Both the position numbers and the translations under genes were made by a program. Of a stretch of DNA of 10,772 nucleotides, positions 6,424 to 10,772 are shown one piece after another. A model generated the notes under the pieces. The model worked only from the letters and a program-made list of their open reading frames with translations. It made no database searches and was not told where the DNA came from. Origin of the DNA: JAVVEW01 sp032251045 (lineage in GTDB: Bacteria > Pseudomonadota > Gammaproteobacteria > Methylococcales > Methylomonadaceae); contig JAVVEW010000067.1 of assembly GCA_032251045.1 (NCBI GenBank), positions 1 to 10,772 on the forward strand, read 5' to 3'. Each line of letters starts with the position of its first letter. The first letter of the stretch is position 1.

Positions 6424-7551
6424 ATGACAGCACAGATGGTATTGGCAGGTACCGCTTGGGCTTTGCCTACGGGCTTGGCCCGAGAAAATACGGCTCAGGT
6501 TTGGATATTGTCTTACGGCGCAACCGGTGATGACCGGCAGTTGCAGGTTCTGGCCGAGGCGCTGGGCTTTGACACTACTGAACTTACCCTTAGACCCAAT
6601 CTGCTGACGGTCATCCTCAGCCGACTTTTTCCCGCAGTGAGTGTCTGGCAAACGTTGCCATTGTCGCCGCCCTGGCCGGCCCTGGTGATCACCATCGGTG
6701 GTCGCAATGTCGGCATCGCCCAGCGCATCAAACAGCTTTCCGGTGGCAAAACCAAACTGGTGCAACTGGGCCGGCCCTGGGCGGCGCTGGATGTGTTTGA
6801 TCTGATCATCAGCACGCCGCAATACCGTTTGCCCGAGCGGGCCAATGTGCTGCACAACATCGCGCCGTTATACCGCAAGGATGAGGCCGCGCTGCGCCGC
6901 GCCGCAGAACGTTGGCGGCCGCATCTTGCCCATTTGCCGAGACCGTGGGTTGGCGTATTGGTCGGCGGCGACAGCGGTTCTTACCGGTTCGATAAAGCCA
7001 GCGCCTGGCGCCTGACGGCGCAAGCGGTGGCCCGCGCCAAAGCCTGTGGCGGTTCCTTGCTGGTGACCACCAGCCCGAGAACGCCGAAAGCCATTGCCGA
7101 AGAACTTTGCGCCTGGCTTGAATCGCAGGAAGTCGGTCATGGCTATTGCTGGCAGCCGGAAACCGCCGCCGACAATCCTTATCAAGGCTATCTGGCGCTG
7201 GCCGATGAATTTATCGTCACCGGCGAAAGCGCATCCATGCTGGCTGAAGCCTGTGCCACCGGCAAGCCGGTCACCTTGTTCGATCTGCCGCAGCATCCGT
7301 TCAGCAAATTCCGACTGCCCTTGTTTGCCTGGTTGCGAAGTGAACGCTGTCCGGCGCCGCTTAGGGCGCTGTTCCGTTTCTTGGAAGCGCGTGGCTTGAT
7401 CGTGCCGCCGCGCGATCTTGGCGCTTTACACCGGGAACTTCATGCCTTAGGTCTTCTGACTCTGGAAGGTAGAGCGACGCCGCCCCGACAGCAACTGACC
7501 GATGTTCAGCAAGCAGTGGCCGCGGTAAAGAAGTTGCTCGACCGGTCATGA
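6424..7551 (+). CDS. ELM1/DUF1022 family protein (COG3660), GT-B-like fold expected
   Basis: The 375-residue product carries the run of motifs typical of the bacterial family annotated as mitochondrial fission ELM1 (PF06258): VWILSYGATGDDRQ (26-39), TKLVQLGRPW (110-119), IISTPQYRLP (128-137), VLVGGDSGSYRF (178-189), SLLVTTSPRTP (211-221) and NPYQGYLALADEFIVTGES (251-269). The last continues into MLAEACATGKPV (272-283). Biochemical function in bacteria is not established. The fold resembles GT-B glycosyltransferases, and the genes often sit with cell-surface glycan genes, as here. A GGAGC ribosome binding site supports the ATG at 6424, although this leaves about 24 residues ahead of the usual family start. 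The stop overlaps the next start (ATGA), so the gene opens a coupled operon. Confidence 0.9.
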   Translation: MTAQMVLAGTAWALPTGLARENTAQVWILSYGATGDDRQLQVLAEALGFDTTELTLRPNLLTVILSRLFPAVSVWQTLPLSPPWPALVITIGGRNVGIAQRIKQLSGGKTKLVQLGRPWAALDVFDLIISTPQYRLPERANVLHNIAPLYRKDEAALRRAAERWRPHLAHLPRPWVGVLVGGDSGSYRFDKASAWRLTAQAVARAKACGGSLLVTTSPRTPKAIAEELCAWLESQEVGHGYCWQPETAADNPYQGYLALADEFIVTGESASMLAEACATGKPVTLFDLPQHPFSKFRLPLFAWLRSERCPAPLRALFRFLEARGLIVPPRDLGALHRELHALGLLTLEGRATPPRQQLTDVQQAVAAVKKLLDRS

Positions 7552-8264
7552 GCTTTTTGGCGCTTGACCGATTGGCAGCGTTGGATGAGACGGCGTTTCG
7601 TCAAACCTTGCCCTATCCCTGGCTGAGCCTTGACGGGCTGTTGTCCGCACAAGGCTTTGACCGGCTTTATCAGGATCTGCCGCCGTTAAGCCAGTTAAAA
7701 CGTGCCTTTAACCGCCCGCGCCGTTACCGGCAAATGCCGCATGACCGCTATGTGCTGGAGTATTGCGACGATTTGCCGTTAGCGCCTTCCTGGCGAGCTT
7801 TCATCGAGCAGCTCAAATCTCCCGCTTACCATGCCGCCATTGCCCGTTTGCTGGGCCGGGATGATTTCAAACTGCATTGTCATTGGCATTACGCCACCAA
7901 AGGCTGTTCGGTGTCGCCGCATTGTGATGCCCGCTGGAAACTGGGTTCGCAGATTTTTTATTTCAACCGTGAACCGGACTGGCAAGCCGAGTGGGGCGGG
8001 GAAACCTGGGTGCTGGACGACCGGGGCCGGTTTCCGTTCAATTCCGCGCCCGCGTTTAACGATTTCGATGCCGAATACAGCGCGCCTGCGATGGGCGACA
8101 GCAGTTTGATTTTCATGCGCCAGGGAAATTCCTGGCATGGCGTCAAGCCTTTGACCTGCCCTGAAGGCGCGTTGCGAAAAGTGTTTATTGTCGAGTTTAT
8201 CGACGCCAAACCTTTCGTTCGTAGCCGTGAATTTATTAACTATTTGTTACTGAAACTGACATGA
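7548..8264 (+). CDS. 2-oxoglutarate/Fe(II)-dependent oxygenase family protein
   Basis: The 238-residue product has the facial-triad arrangement of non-heme iron dioxygenases. The HxD pair is in VSPHCDARWKLGSQIFYFN (H125, D127), the distal histidine is in NSWHGVKPL (H197), and R210 in GALRKVFIVEF lies 13 residues later as the expected 2-oxoglutarate carboxylate ligand. The double-stranded beta-helix motif GGETWVLDD (about 150-158) lies between them. Relatives hydroxylate amino acid side chains, sugars or lipids. The neighbourhood suggests action on a glycan or its precursor, but this is inference. The start overlaps the upstream stop (ATGA) and the stop overlaps the downstream start (ATGA). 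Confidence 0.87.
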   Translation: MSFLALDRLAALDETAFRQTLPYPWLSLDGLLSAQGFDRLYQDLPPLSQLKRAFNRPRRYRQMPHDRYVLEYCDDLPLAPSWRAFIEQLKSPAYHAAIARLLGRDDFKLHCHWHYATKGCSVSPHCDARWKLGSQIFYFNREPDWQAEWGGETWVLDDRGRFPFNSAPAFNDFDAEYSAPAMGDSSLIFMRQGNSWHGVKPLTCPEGALRKVFIVEFIDAKPFVRSREFINYLLLKLT

Positions 8265-9241
8265 CGCAACCTCAAATCAACCATCGAGTGCTGATCGTGA
8301 TCGGCCCCGGCCGCAGCGGCACCAGCGCCTTGACCCGTGGCCTGGCCGCGTTGGGCGCGGACTTGGGCGATAACCTGAAACCGGCGACGCCGAAAAACGC
8401 CCGTGGCTATTTTGAAGACCTGGATATTCTCGATCTCAATCATCGTCTGCAACAAGCGTTTGGCCTGAACAGCAACGGCTCCAGCCTGACCTTGCTTGAG
8501 GATAATGCTTGGCGCGCGGTCGATCTGAAACCGTTTCAGGAACAATTGGCCGCGATCGTGCAACAACGGTTTGCCGATAAACCGCTGTGGGCGTTCAAAT
8601 CCGGCGGCGTGATGCGCTTGTTGCCGTTCTGGGAACAAACCCTGAGCGGGCTGGGTATCGACATTAGCTATGTTCTGGCGATCCGCAATCCGTTGAACGT
8701 GGCCTCATCCCGTGCCAAGCTGAACGCCATTCGCGGCGCTCAGGAACGCACCGATCTGGAGTGGCTGGTGCGGGTGGTGCCGTATTTTCGGCATGTACTG
8801 GCCAGGCCGATGGTGGTGGTCGATTACGACCAATTGATGACCGATGCCGGTCATGAACTGCGCCGCATCGCCAGGCGCTTTGCCATCGACATCGACAACG
8901 CTCTGGAAGCGGAAATCGCCCAGTATAGCCACGAATTCCTGCGCGCCGATTTGCGCCATAACCGTGCTGATCTGTCGGCGTTTGCCGAAAACAGCCAGGT
9001 CAATCCACTGACCCGCGATGCCTATCTGTGGCTGAACAAACTGGCCACCGATCAAATCGACACCAATGACCGCCTGTTTCTGGCCGATTGGGCGCGTATT
9101 GAACAAGGGCTGGAACTGTACCGGCCATTGCTCAAGCATATCGACGCGCTGGACAGCCAGATCAAAGGTCCGCGCTGGGGCGTTGGCGGTTTCTGGCAAA
9201 CCGCGAAAAATTATCTGCCGCTGCCCGTTTTGGCGCGTTGA
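8261..9241 (+). CDS. Sulfotransferase-like P-loop protein (first of two)
   Basis: The 326-residue product starts with the 5'-phosphosulfate loop VIGPGRSGTSALTRGL (about 13-28). It contains a plausible 3'-phosphate site, VLAIRNPLNVASSRAK (138-153), with the R-N-P pattern of PAPS-dependent sulfotransferases. The region MVVVDYDQLMTD (184-195) after it is also typical of bacterial members acting on polysaccharides or lipids. There is no signal peptide, so it should act in the cytoplasm on a lipid-linked or nucleotide-linked precursor. The acceptor is unknown, and a related P-loop kinase activity cannot be fully excluded. Both ends are coupled: ATGA overlap with the dioxygenase gene and TGATG with the next gene. 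Confidence 0.85.
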   Translation: MTQPQINHRVLIVIGPGRSGTSALTRGLAALGADLGDNLKPATPKNARGYFEDLDILDLNHRLQQAFGLNSNGSSLTLLEDNAWRAVDLKPFQEQLAAIVQQRFADKPLWAFKSGGVMRLLPFWEQTLSGLGIDISYVLAIRNPLNVASSRAKLNAIRGAQERTDLEWLVRVVPYFRHVLARPMVVVDYDQLMTDAGHELRRIARRFAIDIDNALEAEIAQYSHEFLRADLRHNRADLSAFAENSQVNPLTRDAYLWLNKLATDQIDTNDRLFLADWARIEQGLELYRPLLKHIDALDSQIKGPRWGVGGFWQTAKNYLPLPVLAR

Positions 9242-10245
9242 TGGCATTATCGGCTTTACGTCAGATCGGCCCGTTTGCCGGGCGCCAGGCCAGTGAACTG
9301 GCCATCGCCGGGCAAGGGCTATGGCAAGCGCTTAAAGACCACAGGGCAGGGCAGTTTGAGCAGGCGCTGTTAGCTTATGGCAGGCTGCTGCGTCAGGCGC
9401 AGTTGTGCCGGGAAACCTTACCGGTATACCGGGCCATCGAAACGCTGTTGGCAGATCACCGCAATGCCTTGGCCGCCCACCAGATCGCCTGGCAACAACC
9501 TGAGCGCATGGTGTTTTTTTTAGGCTATTCGCGTAGCGGTCATTCCCTGGTCGGTTCCCTGCTCGATGCCCACCCCGATATTCTGATCGCCCACGAAGCC
9601 CATGCCTTAAAGCACATTGCCGCCGGGGTCGCGGCTCACCGGGTGCTGAAAGCCTTGCAAATCAATGCTTACTTTTATCATTACTTCGGCCGGGAATACA
9701 CCGGCTATGATTATCAGGTGCCGGGGCAGTATCAGGGCCAGCTGACCAGGCCGGTGATCATCGGTGATAAAAAAGGCAATGGCAGCGCCCGGTTGTTGCG
9801 TCGCCATCCGGAATTGCTGTTTGATCTGGAGCAGCGCTTAGGCTGTCCGTTTCAGTTGGTGCATGTGCTAAGAAACCCTTGGGACAATATCGCCACCAAA
9901 GCCAAACGCACCGGCGCCAGCCTTGACACCGCCGCGCAACGCTATTTTGCCAATTGCCAGTTGATTGACCAGTTACAGGCACGTTTCCCAAACCGTTTTG
10001 TCGAGGTTTATCTGGAGCAGTTGATCGCAGCCCCCAAGCCGACCTTGACGCAGTTGCTCAAGGCTCTTTCGATAGACAACCTTGCTGAGGATTATCTGGA
10101 TGCCTGCGCCGGTATCGTGTTCACCAAGCCCAATCGCAGCGCCCTGAAAGTGGCCTGGCCGGATGGCCTGAAAGTTTCGATTGAAAGGCAAATCGCCGAG
10201 TACCCGTTTTTATCGCCTTACGCTCACCCCGAGGCCGGGCCTTGA
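9241..10245 (+). CDS. Sulfotransferase-like P-loop protein (second of two)
   Basis: The 334-residue product has a helical N-terminal extension of about 88 residues (KDHRAGQFEQALLAYGRLL suggests a tetratricopeptide-like helix pair). The sulfotransferase core follows: VFFLGYSRSGHSLVGSLLDA (about 91-110) as the 5'-phosphosulfate loop and LVHVLRNPWDNIATKAKR (about 206-223) as the 3'-phosphate site. The loop reads YSRSGHS where the previous gene has GPGRSGTS, and the two proteins share little else, so they are not a recent duplication and probably have different acceptors. The start was placed at ATG 9241, overlapping the previous stop by one base, rather than at the adjacent TTG (9238). There is no separate ribosome binding site, consistent with re-initiation. 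Confidence 0.83.
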   Translation: MALSALRQIGPFAGRQASELAIAGQGLWQALKDHRAGQFEQALLAYGRLLRQAQLCRETLPVYRAIETLLADHRNALAAHQIAWQQPERMVFFLGYSRSGHSLVGSLLDAHPDILIAHEAHALKHIAAGVAAHRVLKALQINAYFYHYFGREYTGYDYQVPGQYQGQLTRPVIIGDKKGNGSARLLRRHPELLFDLEQRLGCPFQLVHVLRNPWDNIATKAKRTGASLDTAAQRYFANCQLIDQLQARFPNRFVEVYLEQLIAAPKPTLTQLLKALSIDNLAEDYLDACAGIVFTKPNRSALKVAWPDGLKVSIERQIAEYPFLSPYAHPEAGP

Positions 10246-10754
10246 GTGGGACAATCGCGTTGATTATGGGCGCGTTGCCGTTGGGCAGCCGCGAGCGCAT
10301 GATGTTCACCCTGGTCGATGCCTTATTGGCCCGGGGGTACAGCGTTGATCTGTTAAGCCCACAGCCTACCGAAGCCATGCGCGCAGCCGCGCCTTGCGGC
10401 GCGCGCTGGATCAATATCAGCCAAGGTTTTGGCCATTGGCCGCTGCTGCGTTCGTCCAATGTCTCTCGCCTGATGTTGAGCATTCCGGCGCTGGCACGCT
10501 ATTTACGCAGCCATTCCCCTGACGTATTGCTGGGCTTGTCGATCCCGCCGAATCTTTCGGCACTTACGGCGCGGCGCTTGGCGGGCGGTAAAACCCGCAT
10601 CGTGGTTCGGCAAAGCAATGTCTTGTTCAGTGCCGATCATCCAGAATTTGCCGGCGTCAGGCGGCGCTGGCGCGCGTGGCGCTCGGCGCGGCCGGCCTCG
10701 GTGCGCTCGCGGACGCGCTTCAGCGCGAGGGCCATCAGGCGCGCCTCGCCATAG
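10242..10754 (+). CDS. N-terminal part of a GT4-type glycosyltransferase, frame broken near 10650
   Basis: Residues 1-137 look like the N-terminal half of a GT4 glycosyltransferase. ALPLGSRERMMFTLVDALLARG (about 11-32) occupies the place of the usual glycine-rich ...GGAER... segment. YSVDLLSP (33-40), ALARYLRSHSPDVLLGLS (83-100) and NLSALTARRLAG (104-115) follow, then KTRIVVRQSNVLFS. The donor-binding C-terminal domain is absent. From about residue 138 the frame is a low-complexity Arg/Ala/Ser stretch ending at a TAG (10752-10754), exactly where base composition changes, so the tail is not the real protein. The apparent start is TTG 10242, overlapping the upstream stop (TTGA) as elsewhere in the operon; ATG 10266 is an alternative. 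It is the fifth gene of the glycan operon. Confidence 0.72.
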   Translation: MSGTIALIMGALPLGSRERMMFTLVDALLARGYSVDLLSPQPTEAMRAAAPCGARWINISQGFGHWPLLRSSNVSRLMLSIPALARYLRSHSPDVLLGLSIPPNLSALTARRLAGGKTRIVVRQSNVLFSADHPEFAGVRRRWRAWRSARPASVRSRTRFSARAIRRASP

Positions 10755-10772
10755 GGATCCGGGATCACGCAG
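10651..10772. other. Terminal segment of foreign-looking very high GC composition
   Basis: G+C rises from 13/30 (10621-10650) to 26/30 (10651-10680), and is 48/60 in 10681-10740. On the minus strand a frame entering from the right edge reads VIPDPYGEARLMALALKRV and then RERTEAGRAERHARQRR. About 37 of 40 of its third codon positions are G or C, and it meets a stop just inside the lower-GC DNA near 10640. This looks like a short piece of a high-GC coding sequence joined to the glycosyltransferase gene. The protein was not recognised. Confidence 0.5.

Noticed and set aside
8705..9247. Minus-strand 180-codon frame opposite the first sulfotransferase
   Set aside because: It is an antisense shadow in GC-rich DNA with no recognisable motif; the plus-strand gene has clear PAPS-binding motifs and coupled ends.
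8261..10245. The two sulfotransferase genes as a tandem duplication
   Set aside because: Apart from the binding-loop patterns the proteins are dissimilar in sequence and architecture, so recent duplication is not supported.
1..10772. CRISPR arrays, tRNA or rRNA genes, insertion sequences
   Set aside because: No regularly spaced repeats, tRNA-like cloverleaf, rRNA sequence or transposase motifs were seen on either strand.

Overview
The window looks like chromosomal DNA of a gammaproteobacterium. It has rpsP-rimM-trmD-rplS in canonical order with gammaproteobacterial-type proteins, a Zur repressor of the E. coli type, and a Zur operator that nearly matches the gammaproteobacterial consensus. 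The secreted protein at 1570-2448 ends in a domain (NWAEDNFPELF...GVKDGFVY) that I associate with sulfur- and methane-oxidising Gammaproteobacteria such as Methylococcales. That lineage guess is from memory and only moderately secure.

Minus strand, right to left. zur (4674-5168) is followed by the ribosomal operon rpsP-rimM-trmD-rplS (2712-4592), which has its own promoter at about 4632-4659 and ends at a strong hairpin terminator at 2657-2685. Next comes a second minus-strand transcription unit with a clear sigma70-type promoter (2475-2503) whose -10 lies inside a Zur-box palindrome (2470-2486). It encodes a signal-peptide protein that I read as a relative of the Zur-repressed all3515 family of cyanobacteria. 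Fourteen bases later comes a large membrane protein fused to a spermidine-synthase-like domain, which runs off the left edge. The window therefore appears to hold both a zinc repressor and one of its targets.

Plus strand, left to right. After a 417-base stretch with no convincing gene (5169-5585) lies a calcineurin-like metallophosphoesterase (5586-6269). A short intergenic segment with an AT-rich inverted repeat (6366-6407) precedes a tight operon whose genes overlap or touch at each junction (ATGA, ATGA, TGATG, TTGA): an ELM1/DUF1022 family protein, a 2-oxoglutarate-Fe(II) dioxygenase, two different sulfotransferase-like proteins, and the start of a GT4-type glycosyltransferase. This combination suggests synthesis and sulfation or hydroxylation of a surface glycan or glycolipid, but the product cannot be read from sequence.

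At about 10650 the base composition jumps abruptly (13/30 G+C in 10621-10650, 26/30 in 10651-10680, 48/60 in 10681-10740). At the same point the glycosyltransferase reading frame loses its resemblance to the family, so the last ~120 bases may be an assembly chimera or a recent insertion.

The most interesting element is the Zur-controlled pair at the left: a putative zinc-responsive periplasmic protein whose C-terminal domain differs from the cyanobacterial versions, apparently co-transcribed with a membrane-anchored spermidine-synthase-like enzyme.
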